From Fredinandcohnia onubensis (GTDB lineage: Bacteria; Bacillota; Bacilli; Bacillales; Bacillaceae_L), in NCBI RefSeq assembly GCF_002734285.1, contig NZ_NSEA01000008.1, positions 300,224-364,223 on the forward strand: a stretch of DNA of 64,000 bases. The letters are read 5' to 3'. The notes under the pieces are model-generated. The model had not been told where the DNA came from, did no database searches, and was given only the letters and a program-made list of their open reading frames with translations. Numbering within the stretch: the first letter of the stretch is position 1; every line of letters starts with the position of its first letter. The translations under genes were made by a program, and so were the position numbers. This document shows positions 55,050 through 63,952 of the stretch, piece after piece.

Positions 55050-55421
55050 TTAAAGAATAGTGTTGATATTTGATATAAATAAAAAGGGAAACCAAAATAA
55101 GTTCCCGGTCATAGTTACAAGGTCAACCTTCAATTCTTGAAGGTCAAGAGCATTACCGTGAATCCATTTAACACGGTCAGACCAACCCTTTGTTTTTGCA
55201 ACCATTAGTGACGATTCGGCTGGTTCTAGTCCAATAACCTCTATGCCTTTTGAGGCTAAACAACAAGCAAAAGTTCCTGTTCCACAACCAATGTCGAGTA
55301 CAGAACTGGCTCCAAACTCATTTATCATAGACTCGAAAGCATCTAAATCAAATCGGTCAGGGTCAAATGGGTCATAAATATAAGCAAGTCTTGGGTTCTC
55401 AAATGTTTCATCAGCCATCAA
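55050..55421 (-). pseudogene. SAM-dependent methyltransferase, truncated
   Basis: The N-terminal half of a class I methyltransferase is present: motif I SVLDIGCGTGTFACCLA, motif II-like EVIGLEPAESSLMVAK and KWIHGNALDLQE. After KVDLVTMTGN the homology ends in an unrelated tail (NLFWFPFLFISNI), so the substrate-binding half is missing. ATG 55421/55418 follows AGGGGG. It is probably non-functional. Confidence 0.75.
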
Positions 55422-55473
55422 ACTTCCCCCTAATCAATCAAATATTCGTTACGATATCTCTTTTCCTCTACTT

Positions 55474-55512
55474 CAAGTAACCTGCTCCGTAGTTTAATAA
55501 CTTTGTTAGTAT
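55474..55512. repeat. Short hairpin repeat, copy D
   Basis: The minus strand reads TTATTAAACTACGGAGCAGG then TTACTTGAAG. It has the GGAGCAGGTTA core shared with the copies at 56768, 57178 and 57496, in the gap upstream of the methyltransferase fragment. Confidence 0.6.
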
Positions 55513-56658
55513 CTAACTCTCATTTGTTAACTTCTTTACTTCATCAAGATGCTGATTAAATACTTCAACATTCCAATCTTTCTCTTTTGCTATTTCCAGA
55601 GCTTCAGTTGCATACTTCAACGCCTTTTTCCGATCTACTTTTAGAGCGATTTCTGAAAGTTGAGCATAGATGGCTGGACTTTTTTCATATAATATTACTT
55701 CTTCATATGTTTTTAATGCTTCATCAAAGCGTCCTTGTCTGATGTATATATTACTTAATGCATAGAGTAGAGTAGGAGCTTCATTAAAATATCTGCCTTT
55801 TGTTGCGATGTAATCTAGAATTAATTTTACAGCTCCGCTTTCATTTAATGTTTCCGCTTTAGAAATCATATCAGTTAATTGATCAATATCCACTTCGAAT
55901 AGTTGATGATATGTGTCTAAGTCATATCCAGTAAGTTTATTAAAGGCAGTTGTGAAATCATTACTTTCTTTTGTCATTCTTATTAATTCAGTAATAATGG
56001 ATTCATCATTCTCATTTATAATGTTCTCTATTGCAAAGTGTGATAATAAGTAGTCTTCTCTAGTCATCTTACTTTGTGAAAATTCCATCAATGGTTTTAT
56101 CCGTCCTCCGGCTACATCAGTTAAAAATGGTATCGTTTTATTTTGATGTGCAAAAGCTTCTGCAACTCCCTCATGGTACCAAACAGGAATATCATAAAAC
56201 TCCATGTTATGTTCATTTAAAAATTCCCCCATGAAGTAATGTGCAAATTCATGACTGAAAGTATTAATTAATTGATCTTCATCTAAATCACTGTTTATAA
56301 ACATTAAATGATATTCTGGAAAGTAATTCCCATAACCACCCTTAAGCCCAGAATGCGGTTGATCATTTTTATGTATTAAAAAAATCTTTAATTCCTCTTT
56401 AGGTTTTTCAAACTCTCCGAACCATGTGTTAGCGGTATTTAATATTGTATCAGTTACATTGACAAACTTATTAACTTTGTCTTCTTCACTACCGTCATAA
56501 TATAAAGTATAAAATGAACCTTCTCTTTGTAGATAATCACTATGTTTTATGTTCAAAAGGAACGGTAATTGTTTATTTAGTACGGTGTATCCAATAAAAA
56601 TGCATGTAGATAAAAACAATATGCTAGTCATTAATATAAGTTTATTTCTTTTTGTCAT
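55513..56658 (-). CDS. Membrane-anchored gluzincin metallopeptidase with TPR tail
   Basis: The 381-aa protein begins with a membrane span (residues ~7-27, LILMTSILFLSTCIFIGYTV). Near residue 140 is the zinc motif INTFSHEFAHYFMGEFL (HExxH), followed by WYHEGVAEAFAHQN with the third-ligand Glu (HEG..E). This is the peptidase_MA-like pattern. The last ~120 residues form two to three TPR-like repeats (PTLLYALSNIYIRQGRFDEA, AIYAQLSEIALKVDRKKALK). An extracytoplasmic peptidase acting at the membrane is likely. The substrate is unknown. Confidence 0.85.
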   Translation of the reverse strand: MTKRNKLILMTSILFLSTCIFIGYTVLNKQLPFLLNIKHSDYLQREGSFYTLYYDGSEEDKVNKFVNVTDTILNTANTWFGEFEKPKEELKIFLIHKNDQPHSGLKGGYGNYFPEYHLMFINSDLDEDQLINTFSHEFAHYFMGEFLNEHNMEFYDIPVWYHEGVAEAFAHQNKTIPFLTDVAGGRIKPLMEFSQSKMTREDYLLSHFAIENIINENDESIITELIRMTKESNDFTTAFNKLTGYDLDTYHQLFEVDIDQLTDMISKAETLNESGAVKLILDYIATKGRYFNEAPTLLYALSNIYIRQGRFDEALKTYEEVILYEKSPAIYAQLSEIALKVDRKKALKYATEALEIAKEKDWNVEVFNQHLDEVKKLTNES

Positions 56659-56767
56659 CTGTTCCTCCAGTTAAAAAGATATATTTACTGAAAATTAGGC
56701 AGATACAATATATAATTAGTTCTCAATAATTTGAACTTTTATTTCTAAGCATTAAAAAAACTTATCA

Positions 56768-56803
56768 TTTAAGTAACCTGCTCCATAATTCAATAAATTC
56801 AAC
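56768..56803. repeat. Short hairpin repeat, copy C
   Basis: The minus strand reads TTATTGAATTATGGAGCAGG then TTACTTAAATGATAAG, followed by seven Ts. It lies in the gap upstream of the peptidase gene. Confidence 0.6.
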
Positions 56804-56843
56804 AAAAAGGTGCGTAATCCTTCTTGGATCAACGCACCCTTTT
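56804..56843 (-). terminator. Intrinsic terminator
   Basis: A long stem GGTGCGT..ATCC/GGAT..ACGCACC is followed by TTTTT on the minus strand, 44 nt after the 90-aa gene stop. Confidence 0.85.
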
Positions 56844-56886
56844 CTTTAAGTACATTTTTTTCAAAATCTACTAATTATCTACTTTT

Positions 56887-57159
56887 TTACTTTGTTTTTG
56901 TTTTTATTTCTAATTCAAAAATTTTATTTTCTAATGAACTTAAATGTGTTTTTATAAGTTTCAAAGAAATACCCATTGCTAATACAATCACTCCACCTAA
57001 GATAAAAACATAAGTCCGTACAGTTCGTCTCATTAATTCACTTTCAAATTCTGATGTATGAGCTTCAACATTTAGAGATTGTATCCACCCATATATAATA
57101 AAAACAACTCCAAATATAACAGTAAGTGTACTAATCCAATTTAATCCTTTCATAGTCAT
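56887..57159 (-). CDS. Small membrane protein, 90 aa
   Basis: Two membrane spans (WISTLTVIFGVVFIIYGWI, TYVFILGGVIVLAMGISL) enclose a charged loop (EAHTSEFESELMRRTVR), with a short charged C-terminus. The family is not recognised. It has its own terminator and hairpin repeats on both sides. Confidence 0.65.
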   Translation of the reverse strand: MTMKGLNWISTLTVIFGVVFIIYGWIQSLNVEAHTSEFESELMRRTVRTYVFILGGVIVLAMGISLKLIKTHLSSLENKIFELEIKTKTK

Positions 57160-57177
57160 TCCCTCATTTTCTTAATT

Positions 57178-57211
57178 AAACTATCCTGCTTCGTTAGATT
57201 AGTAAGACAAA
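57178..57211. repeat. Short hairpin repeat, copy B
   Basis: The minus strand reads CTAATCTAACGAAGCAGGAT then AGTTTAATTAAG. It is the same core with CGAAGCAGG, between the 70-aa and 90-aa genes. Confidence 0.55.
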
Positions 57212-57226
57212 ACAAAAATTAAGACA

Positions 57227-57439
57227 TTAAACTTTTTTATCTTTCTCTACTTTTTCTTCGTATTGAATAACGTGTTTTGAGTCTTCTAATGGACTATCTT
57301 GTTTCACTTCAATTTTCTTCCCCATTGTAATGTCATCGTATGGTGTATACCTATTAGATGGTGTTGATTTCTTCTTAATCGTTCGATAAATTATAAAACC
57401 AATTACAGAGATAACGAATAAAGTATAGATATAAGCCAT
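57227..57439 (-). CDS. Small membrane protein, 70 aa
   Basis: One N-terminal span (AYIYTLFVISVIGFIIYRTI) is followed by a basic segment and a charged cytoplasmic tail (EDSKHVIQYEEKVEKDKKV). The ATG has GGGGTGG upstream. The function is unknown. Confidence 0.65.
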   Translation of the reverse strand: MAYIYTLFVISVIGFIIYRTIKKKSTPSNRYTPYDDITMGKKIEVKQDSPLEDSKHVIQYEEKVEKDKKV

Positions 57440-57495
57440 TTAACCACCCCTAAAATTACTTAATTACCTATATTCTATGAACTGTTAAAAAATCC

Positions 57496-57533
57496 CTTCT
57501 TCAACTAACCGGCTTCGTTAGTTGATCAAGAAG
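57496..57533. repeat. Short hairpin repeat, copy A
   Basis: The clearest copy. Stem CTTCTT..CAACTAAC pairs with GTTAGTTG..AAGAAG around CGGCTTC, with a 3-nt bulge. It lies upstream of the 70-aa gene in a 330-bp gap that otherwise holds only a REP right-half remnant near 57600. Confidence 0.7.
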
Positions 57534-57773
57534 AACAACTACTCATACAATTATTTTAACATTAAATTACATAAAACCTTTGATAAGATAATACTTTTCC
57601 GCACTGGGGCAGGCACCAGAACGCTCCAACAAGGGACAAGCTATCATTTCGAAATCCCGCTATACCCAGTTGTTTTTAGGTAAATATCCTTTTTCATGGA
57701 TAGTCGCCCAATAACTTTTATGGGTAGTTGCATATGCTGTAGGGACAAAGAATTCATGAAAAGAGGAATAGTT

Positions 57774-58136
57774 ATGAAATATGAATGGTATCAAACGAAT
57801 CCAATGCCTTTTCCGTATCAATATGATTATGGACAAACGGGAATGATGCGTGAGTTTAAGCATGGACACGGTGGTGGGCATCATGGGCATCATGGTAAAC
57901 CAGGACATGGTGGTGGCCATGGTAAACCGGGACACGGAGGTTTTCAAGGTGGACTCCCATTTTTGGGTGGATTAGCAGGTGGATTACTAGCAGGGACATT
58001 GCTCAATTCCCCTAACAACTATCCGTATTACCCATACCCTAACTATGGATCCTATCCAGGATACCCGCCAACGCCATACCCACCTTATCAAAATTACCCG
58101 GGTTACCAGTACCCTCCTTACGGTGGATACTACTAA
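57774..58136 (+). CDS. Gly/His/Pro/Tyr-rich low-complexity protein, spore-coat-like
   Basis: ATG 57774 has AGAGG 8 nt upstream; the frame extends upstream without a ribosome site. The 120-aa product starts MKYEWYQTNPMPFPYQYDYG. It then has a Gly/His block (HGHGGGHHGHHGKPGHGGGH), a short hydrophobic Gly/Leu stretch (GLPFLGGLAGGLLAGTLL) and a Tyr/Pro-rich tail built on YPPY/YPGY units. This composition matches coat or exosporium-associated proteins of Bacillus. The His block could bind metal. A strong terminator follows. Confidence 0.75.
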   Translation: MKYEWYQTNPMPFPYQYDYGQTGMMREFKHGHGGGHHGHHGKPGHGGGHGKPGHGGFQGGLPFLGGLAGGLLAGTLLNSPNNYPYYPYPNYGSYPGYPPTPYPPYQNYPGYQYPPYGGYY

Positions 58137-58160
58137 AATATCCTTACACCCAATTACTAC

Positions 58161-58200
58161 AGAAGCCATTACAACAAGGAAATTGTAATGGCTTTTTCTA
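58161..58200 (+). terminator. Intrinsic terminator
   Basis: A stem AGAAGCCATTACAA/TTGTAATGGCTTTTT with an 8-nt loop and T-tail, 25 nt after the coat-like gene. Confidence 0.9.
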
Positions 58201-58207
58201 TTTAAAA

Positions 58208-58258
58208 GGGCCTGACCCCCACTACAGTAAAGCATTACCATGCTGAGGGGCAGGCACC
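58208..58258. repeat. REP-like palindrome, copy 6
   Basis: GGGCCTGACCCCCACTACAG, TAAAGCATTACC, ATGCTGAGGGGCAGGCACC. It lies between convergent genes. Confidence 0.9.
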
Positions 58259-58262
58259 AAAA

Positions 58263-59504
58263 TCATGTAGAGTTATAGCCTTCATCTAAATCAGAACGCT
58301 TGAAATATTTTGGTGAGGTCACTTTCCGTATGAAAATGATTGCATCATAGTAGTCTTGTGGATAAATAACCTTTGGGGATAGACCTAAAAATCCCGACTC
58401 TAATAACCACCATCTTCTTTTGAACCACATTTTTTTATCGGCGATTTGATTTTTTACATCTAATGGAAGAAATAAGTCTGATTCTGATGATTCATAAAGT
58501 AATGACTCTAAATGATAATGATCTTTTTTCTTAATGTCTATCTCCAATTCAACCCTTAATTGAGTTGCAAATGTTCCGCTGCCCGCATAAAGACCAATTG
58601 CATAGAAATCATCTGAATACTTTTTTTGTAACCAATACCCTACTGATTTTATTCCCAATAACTTTGCAGTAAGGGGACGTCTTTTTCGTATATGAAAATT
58701 ATGAGCCCACACGATTATCTTCTCATTTTTATAGTAGTGATTCATAAGCCACTCTAAATTCTGAAACATATAAAACCCTCTTTGAACTCCTGAAGTCAGA
58801 TAACCTTTTAGATTTATCTGTAACCATTCCAACCTGTTTTGAATTCCTCGATGGATTAATAGAAACATCCTTTGTATTTCAGGATTTGTGACATTTTTCT
58901 GTTTTATTTCCATTACTTTTAATACGCCTTCATAATCTTCAATGGCCATTCTCATTCTCTTTTTTAGGGATCTTGTTATCTTTAACATCATTTCTTTATC
59001 TATTTCAAAAAAGCGTTTCTCCAGTGCTATTATCTTTTCATATAACTCATTATCTATATGGTTTTTTAACCAGTCTGTCATACATTCTGATATTAAAGGA
59101 TAAGTAGGTTGAGGGTCCATTCCGGAAATTTTTAAAGATTGAGTCCATTTTTTATTAAAAAGAGGTTCCATTTCTTTATTGTGATAGATATCTAACAAGC
59201 AATTTTGAATTTGTTTTTCAGGAGAATGGTCACTTAAAAAGTGTTTGCACAAAGTTGCTTCCAAAAGACCGCTCTCAAGGACAACAACATTAAAACCGTG
59301 ATGTAGATGTAAATAGCGAATGAATTCCGTTTTAGTCTTAAAATATTCTGCGATTCCATGCGAATTTTCACCAAGAAGGATAATTCGCTTATCTTTTATA
59401 AAGTGATCAATAAATGATAAATCATTATTTGTACGTATTTCAGAGGCAGTTCTTCTAATTTGTTCCTTCCAACGGTTTCTCGTACTTTTCCTGACAAAAT
59501 TCAT
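58263..59504 (-). CDS. Erythromycin esterase family protein
   Basis: ATG 59504 (MNFVRKSTRNRWKEQIRR) has AGGAGG 9 nt upstream; the frame's earlier start at 59549 overlaps a REP arm. The ~413-aa protein has the EreA/B-like core: IILLGENSHGIAEYFKTKTE (Glu and His of the active site), VVVLESGLLEA, KIIVWAHNFHIRKRR (second His) and FYAIGLYAGSGTF. The family includes macrolide esterases but also many enzymes of unknown substrate, so resistance should not be assumed. Confidence 0.85.
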   Translation of the reverse strand: MNFVRKSTRNRWKEQIRRTASEIRTNNDLSFIDHFIKDKRIILLGENSHGIAEYFKTKTEFIRYLHLHHGFNVVVLESGLLEATLCKHFLSDHSPEKQIQNCLLDIYHNKEMEPLFNKKWTQSLKISGMDPQPTYPLISECMTDWLKNHIDNELYEKIIALEKRFFEIDKEMMLKITRSLKKRMRMAIEDYEGVLKVMEIKQKNVTNPEIQRMFLLIHRGIQNRLEWLQINLKGYLTSGVQRGFYMFQNLEWLMNHYYKNEKIIVWAHNFHIRKRRPLTAKLLGIKSVGYWLQKKYSDDFYAIGLYAGSGTFATQLRVELEIDIKKKDHYHLESLLYESSESDLFLPLDVKNQIADKKMWFKRRWWLLESGFLGLSPKVIYPQDYYDAIIFIRKVTSPKYFKRSDLDEGYNST

Positions 59505-59528
59505 TTTTCCATTCCTCCTTTCTAATAA

Positions 59529-59555
59529 AATGGGTCTGACCCCCACCACAATTGC
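59529..59555. repeat. REP-like left-half remnant
   Basis: GGGTCTGACCCCCACCACA matches the left arm of the REP-like family; the right arm is absent. Confidence 0.5.
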
Positions 59556-59639
59556 TTTTTATTGTTGGTTTCGAAAATCGAAGCCATCCCCTGTTGTAAA
59601 AATTGTCTCATAATGAGGCCTACAACCAGTTTCAAGTTC

Positions 59640-61124
59640 TTAAAAACTAGGATTTTCATTCACCTGAATCCAAGAATCTGATTCTTCAAGTTGACCTGCA
59701 AGCTGTAACAGAAGGTCTTCACGACCGCGCCTTGCCATAACTTGAACACCACATGGGAGACCATCCTTGGTGAGATGCATGGGCAGAGTCATTGCAGGTT
59801 GTCCGGTTAAATTCGCAAGCTGGGTGAATGGAGTTCTCTCAAGGCTCTTGTTTGCCAATTGCTCAACAAAACCTGACTTTTTTAAAATGCCTCCTAATCT
59901 TAAACCTCCCACTACTTTAATCAGTCCTTTTTCAAATGGAGTTTGATCGAGCTCCCCTATCTTTGATGGAGGGTGGGCAGTAGTCGGTGTGAGGTAAAGG
60001 TCATAATCATCGTGAAAGCTTTCCATTTGAATGGCAGACTTGTCCCAAAACTTTAGGCTTGCTAATAATTCTTCTGCTGAAACAGCTTTTCCAAGTAAAT
60101 TCAGGATCCAAGTTGCCGGTTCTACGTCATTAAATGTGACCTTCCGTCCGATTATATCCTCAAGTTCCGTCAAGGTTGTGGCAACTTCTGCAAAATACAA
60201 CATAAAATAACTATTCGCTACTCTTTTTCCATCAATTGGTGCCGCCTTTTCTATAACGGTATGCCCCATCTCTTCTAAGAGCCTAATCGTTATATGTACG
60301 GCCTCTTTACACTCCTGATTAACAGGGGTGCCTAATGGTGAGTCTGTTGAAAATGCTATTTTAAGCGGATTTGTTAATGGAGTCATCGATGCTTCTACAT
60401 AAGACCCATTAAAAGGAGGCGCAATAAACGCGTTGGCACGGTCCATTTGATAGTGGTCAAGCATGGTTGCACTATCCCTAACAGAGCGGCTTAAAATATG
60501 ATCGACTGATGCACCTTGCCATACCCGCCCTCTTCTTGGACCAATTGGTGTGCGACCACGAGTAGGCTTTAATCCAAACAATCCACAAAAAGCAGCAGGA
60601 ATTCGAATCGACCCACCACCGTCATTTGCACCTGCAATCGGAACCATGCCCGATGCAACAGCTGCAGCGGAACCTCCACTTGAACCACCTGGTGTATATT
60701 CCGTGTTCCAAGGATTTCTTGATGGTCCATAATGAACTGGCTCCGTTATCCCTAGTAACGCAAACTCTGGAACATTCGTCTGTCCCAAAATGCTAACACC
60801 CGTATTCCGAATTTGCCGAACGAACTCGCTATCCTGATCAGCTTTAATCTTTTCCAGTAGCTTTGAACCACTTCTAATTGGACGACCTTTTACTTCCTGA
60901 TTAATACTTTTGGTTAAGAAAGGCACACCTACAAAAGGTCCAGTTGATTCAACTTGAGCAATTTCCTCAGGACCATTGTAAAATTTATCAATAACGGCAT
61001 TGAGCGCACCATTTTTCTTTTCAATTTCACGAATCGCGGCCTCACGAACTTCTTCCACTCTCACCTCTCTCTTTTGAATTAACTCAGCTAATCCCACCCC
61101 GTCATATTGCTTGTAATCGAACAT
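59640..61124 (-). CDS. Amidase signature family protein
   Basis: ATG 61124 follows GGGGGCG. The ~494-aa enzyme has the Ser-cisSer-Lys amidase core: Lys in [16 protein letters not shown], cis-Ser and nucleophile Ser in [17 protein letters not shown] and [28 protein letters not shown] and a C-terminal [19 protein letters not shown], typical of GatA-like amidases, follow. No gatB/gatC neighbours exist, so it is a stand-alone amidase of unknown substrate rather than the tRNA amidotransferase subunit. Confidence 0.92.
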   Translation of the reverse strand: MFDYKQYDGVGLAELIQKREVRVEEVREAAIREIEKKNGALNAVIDKFYNGPEEIAQVESTGPFVGVPFLTKSINQEVKGRPIRSGSKLLEKIKADQDSEFVRQIRNTGVSILGQTNVPEFALLGITEPVHYGPSRNPWNTEYTPGGSSGGSAAAVASGMVPIAGANDGGGSIRIPAAFCGLFGLKPTRGRTPIGPRRGRVWQGASVDHILSRSVRDSATMLDHYQMDRANAFIAPPFNGSYVEASMTPLTNPLKIAFSTDSPLGTPVNQECKEAVHITIRLLEEMGHTVIEKAAPIDGKRVANSYFMLYFAEVATTLTELEDIIGRKVTFNDVEPATWILNLLGKAVSAEELLASLKFWDKSAIQMESFHDDYDLYLTPTTAHPPSKIGELDQTPFEKGLIKVVGGLRLGGILKKSGFVEQLANKSLERTPFTQLANLTGQPAMTLPMHLTKDGLPCGVQVMARRGREDLLLQLAGQLEESDSWIQVNENPSF

Positions 61125-61505
61125 CAACCATCGCCCCCTTTTGATTTGCCTAACAATTACTAACGTACTAAAATTTAAAGTCTACTTAGATACCACTATT
61201 TACCTATTATTTTATCATTTTATCATCTATTTTTTTATGTAATCTTTTATGAATGAAAAAAAAGAGCCAATCTATGCAAGTCGTGAATAATAACCTGCAG
61301 AAGTTGGACTCTTTTTCCATAATAAACGTACTTCTCGAGTTGTAGGAATTTATCTAATACGTTTTAAAAAAGGTATATATGCTGGATCATAATTATTGTA
61401 AAATCAAAAGAAGATACCACACGACTGGAACTATATGCCATTTGGTACAGGTATTCTTCTAACAGGGAGTTTTGTTCAGTACGTGTATTAATAAGGGAGA
61501 GGCCC
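61125..61505. other. Intergenic region with a long hairpin
   Basis: About 380 bp. The only structure is a stem AAAAAGAG.CAA/TTGGA.CTCTTTTT with a ~33-nt loop at 61257-61316, terminator-like on either strand. Confidence 0.45.
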
Positions 61506-61898
61506 ATGTCTATTATAATAAGAAGAAAAATTTTAACTGCGATCATTAGTAGTTTGATAGTTGCGCTCATTTTTATGGTTCCTGGTGGTTTTAATCTGAA
61601 TGGATTTGCTGGCTTATATTATTTAAATTTAATGATTGTTATTTCATATGGGGTTATTACATCCATATTGAGTGATTGGATGAGTAAAAAGATGTTTACA
61701 TCTACATACTCTCGGGAAATTTGTTCTTTTCTATTCCATTGTTTTTTCGGATTAGTGTTCCTAGTTCTTAGTCTTGTTTCTGCCATCTCTTTTTATATTG
61801 TTGACCGTTTACTAACAAAAGTAAAAATTAAGTGGTGGATCGTCATTTTGGCTTTATTCGTTGTAATTCTGCTCTTTTTTATAGGTATTACTCTATAA
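61506..61898 (+). CDS. Small polytopic membrane protein, 130 aa
   Basis: ATG 61506 follows AAGGGAGAGG. Four hydrophobic spans are visible (ILTAIISSLIVALIFMVPGG, LYYLNLMIVISYGVITSIL, LFHCFFGLVFLVLSLVSAIS, WWIVILALFVVILLFFIGIT). The family is not recognised. It is a single-gene unit ending directly at a REP-like palindrome. Confidence 0.75.
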   Translation: MSIIIRRKILTAIISSLIVALIFMVPGGFNLNGFAGLYYLNLMIVISYGVITSILSDWMSKKMFTSTYSREICSFLFHCFFGLVFLVLSLVSAISFYIVDRLLTKVKIKWWIVILALFVVILLFFIGITL

Positions 61899-61901
61899 AA
61901 A

Positions 61902-61952
61902 GGGCCTGACCCCCAACACAGTAAAGCATTACCGCACTGAGGGTCAGGCACC
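61902..61952. repeat. REP-like palindrome, copy 7
   Basis: GGGCCTGACCCCCAACACAG, TAAAGCATTACC, GCACTGAGGGTCAGGCACC, between convergent genes. It could also serve as a terminator hairpin. Confidence 0.9.
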
Positions 61953-61960
61953 ATAATAAA

Positions 61961-62725
61961 CTATTTAACTATTTCATGATGAGAAGTTTCATTTGATACC
62001 GGTAGTTTTTTCGAACTGGTCATATACGTATAAATTACCGCTGCTGCAATGGCACCTATAATTGGACCAATGACATAAACAGGAAATTGGATCCAGTTAA
62101 TATTGCCACCTAATAAACTATCTGCAACATAGGGACCAAAGGTTCTTGCGGGATTGAATGATGCTCCTGTAGCACCGGCAGTCATCATAATAATCCCTCC
62201 GACCGTTAAACCAATTACTAGTCCTCCCCAATTTTGTGGAGCCTTTGAGTCCACTGCAATTCCCATAATCACAAACATAAGAATAAACGCTGCAACAGCT
62301 TCAATAATCATCCCCTGTAAATATCCGGTAGATGGCGCAAGTACAGTAGCCCCTAAATTACCCAACAAGACTCCGTCCATGCCTAAAACCGTTACAATTC
62401 CAAACGCCCCAATGGTACCGCCCACACATTGTGCAAGAATATAGGGTCCTACTTCTTTCCATGGAAAATGACCCGTCGAAGCTAATGCGATTGTAACCGC
62501 TGGGTTTATGTGACACCCCGTTAATCTGCCTATTGAATAAATCATGGCCATAACAATGATTGCAAAGGCAAAACTGATAACGCCAATATCTGCCAATGTT
62601 GTTGACTCGTTGTTAGTAGCCGTAATAATTCCATTAAAAGCAGCTGTTCCAGGACCTATTAGAACTAATAATGCAGTACCAATACCTTCACCAAAACATC
62701 GTTTGAACAGGATGGGTGTCTCCAT
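61961..62725 (-). CDS. MIP-family channel (aquaporin / glycerol facilitator)
   Basis: This 254-aa protein has six spans and both NPA boxes: TGCHINPAVTIALAS and GATGASFNPARTFGPYVAD. Arg after the second NPA is the selectivity-filter Arg. The spacing between the two halves is near that of aquaporin/AqpZ-like members, so water or small neutral solutes are likelier than glycerol alone; this is inference. It starts 12 nt after the dehydrogenase stop, so they form one operon. Confidence 0.9.
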   Translation of the reverse strand: METPILFKRCFGEGIGTALLVLIGPGTAAFNGIITATNNESTTLADIGVISFAFAIIVMAMIYSIGRLTGCHINPAVTIALASTGHFPWKEVGPYILAQCVGGTIGAFGIVTVLGMDGVLLGNLGATVLAPSTGYLQGMIIEAVAAFILMFVIMGIAVDSKAPQNWGGLVIGLTVGGIIMMTAGATGASFNPARTFGPYVADSLLGGNINWIQFPVYVIGPIIGAIAAAVIYTYMTSSKKLPVSNETSHHEIVK

Positions 62726-62737
62726 CGGCAGACACCA

Positions 62738-63952
62738 TTATTTCACAAGTCCATGAGGGTCGATTACATATTTTCTGGAAGCACCTTTATCAAACTCAGC
62801 GTAACCCCTTGGCGCTTCGTCTAAAGAAATAACAGTTGCATTAACAGCTTTTGCAATCTGCGCTTTTCCACTTAAGATCGCTTGCATTAAGTCACGGTGG
62901 TATTGCATGACTGGCGTTTGACCTGTAACAAATGTATGTGCTTTCGCCCAACCTAATCCTAGACGAACTCTCAATGTACCAATTTTAGCATCTTCATCAA
63001 TTCCACCTGGATCTCCCGTTACATAAAGTCCTGGAATCCCTAGTCGTCCACCTGCACGAGTTACCTGCATAATAGTATTTAAAACTGTTGCTGGTGCTTC
63101 TATCGCATTCGCACCATGTGCAGATGCTTCAAAGCCAACACAATCGACAGCACAATCAACTTCAGGAACACCAAGAATTTGGTCAATTTGCTCTCCCAAA
63201 TCAGGATGATTACGTAGATTTACAGTTTCACAGCCAAAGCTTCTTGCTTGAGCAAGCCTTTCTTCATTCAAGTCCCCAACAATAACGACAGATGCTCCTA
63301 ATAGTTGTGCTGAATGTGCTGCAGCTAGCCCAACTGGACCTGCCCCCGCAATATAGACAGTAGATCCTGGCTTAACACCTGCACTTACTGCTCCATGATA
63401 ACCTGTTGGAAAAATATCCGAGAGCATTGTTAAATCTTTAATTTTTTCCATCGCTTGATCTTTATCCGGAAACTTCAATAATTGGAAATCAGCATATGGT
63501 ACCATCACATATTCAGACTGACCTCCTACCCATCCACCCATATCTACATAACCATAGGCTGAACCAGGACGATCAGGATTTACATTTTCACAAATATGTG
63601 TGTTTCGCTCTTTACAGCTTCGGCATCGTCCGCACGCAATATTAAACGGAACAGATACCAAGTCCCCTTTTTTAATAAATTCCACATCTCGCCCAACTTC
63701 AATTACTTCTCCAGTTATTTCATGCCCTAGAACAAGTCCTGCGGGAGCAGTTGTTCTCCCTCTAACCATATGCTGGTCACTTCCACAAATATTGGTTGTA
63801 ACTACCTTCAAGATAACACCATGTTCACATTTGCGACCTACATTCAATGGATTTACTCCAGGCCCATCTCTTAAAACTAAATCTGGATAACCAATATCCA
63901 TTACCTCTACCCTACCAGGTCCCATATATGCTACCGCTCTGTTTCCTACCAT
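62738..63952 (-). CDS. fdhA: Zinc-dependent formaldehyde/alcohol dehydrogenase (glutathione-independent type)
   Basis: ATG 63952 (MVGNRAVAYMGPGRVEVMD) has GGAGGGG 6 nt upstream. The ~404-aa enzyme has catalytic zinc ligands in TTNICGSDQHMVRGRT and GLVLGHEITGEVIEVG. Structural-zinc cysteines lie in CGRCRSCKERNTHIC, and the NAD-binding Rossmann motif is VYIAGAGPVGLAAAHSA. RPGSAYGYVDMGGWVGGQSE and the long insert near residues 150-180 match the Pseudomonas-type glutathione-independent formaldehyde dehydrogenase. It oxidises formaldehyde or related aldehydes with NAD. Confidence 0.9.
   Translation of the reverse strand: MVGNRAVAYMGPGRVEVMDIGYPDLVLRDGPGVNPLNVGRKCEHGVILKVVTTNICGSDQHMVRGRTTAPAGLVLGHEITGEVIEVGRDVEFIKKGDLVSVPFNIACGRCRSCKERNTHICENVNPDRPGSAYGYVDMGGWVGGQSEYVMVPYADFQLLKFPDKDQAMEKIKDLTMLSDIFPTGYHGAVSAGVKPGSTVYIAGAGPVGLAAAHSAQLLGASVVIVGDLNEERLAQARSFGCETVNLRNHPDLGEQIDQILGVPEVDCAVDCVGFEASAHGANAIEAPATVLNTIMQVTRAGGRLGIPGLYVTGDPGGIDEDAKIGTLRVRLGLGWAKAHTFVTGQTPVMQYHRDLMQAILSGKAQIAKAVNATVISLDEAPRGYAEFDKGASRKYVIDPHGLVK

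Noticed and set aside
55421..57533. Standard integron attC sites
   Set aside because: The palindromes lack the RYYYAAC/GTTRRRY core boxes and are too short; no integron integrase is in the window.
59640..61124. GatA subunit of the tRNA amidotransferase
   Set aside because: No gatB or gatC beside it; the stand-alone amidase family is the safer call.
61364..61570. 68-aa minus-strand frame overlapping the small membrane gene
   Set aside because: It has no ribosome site and overlaps a well-supported plus-strand gene.
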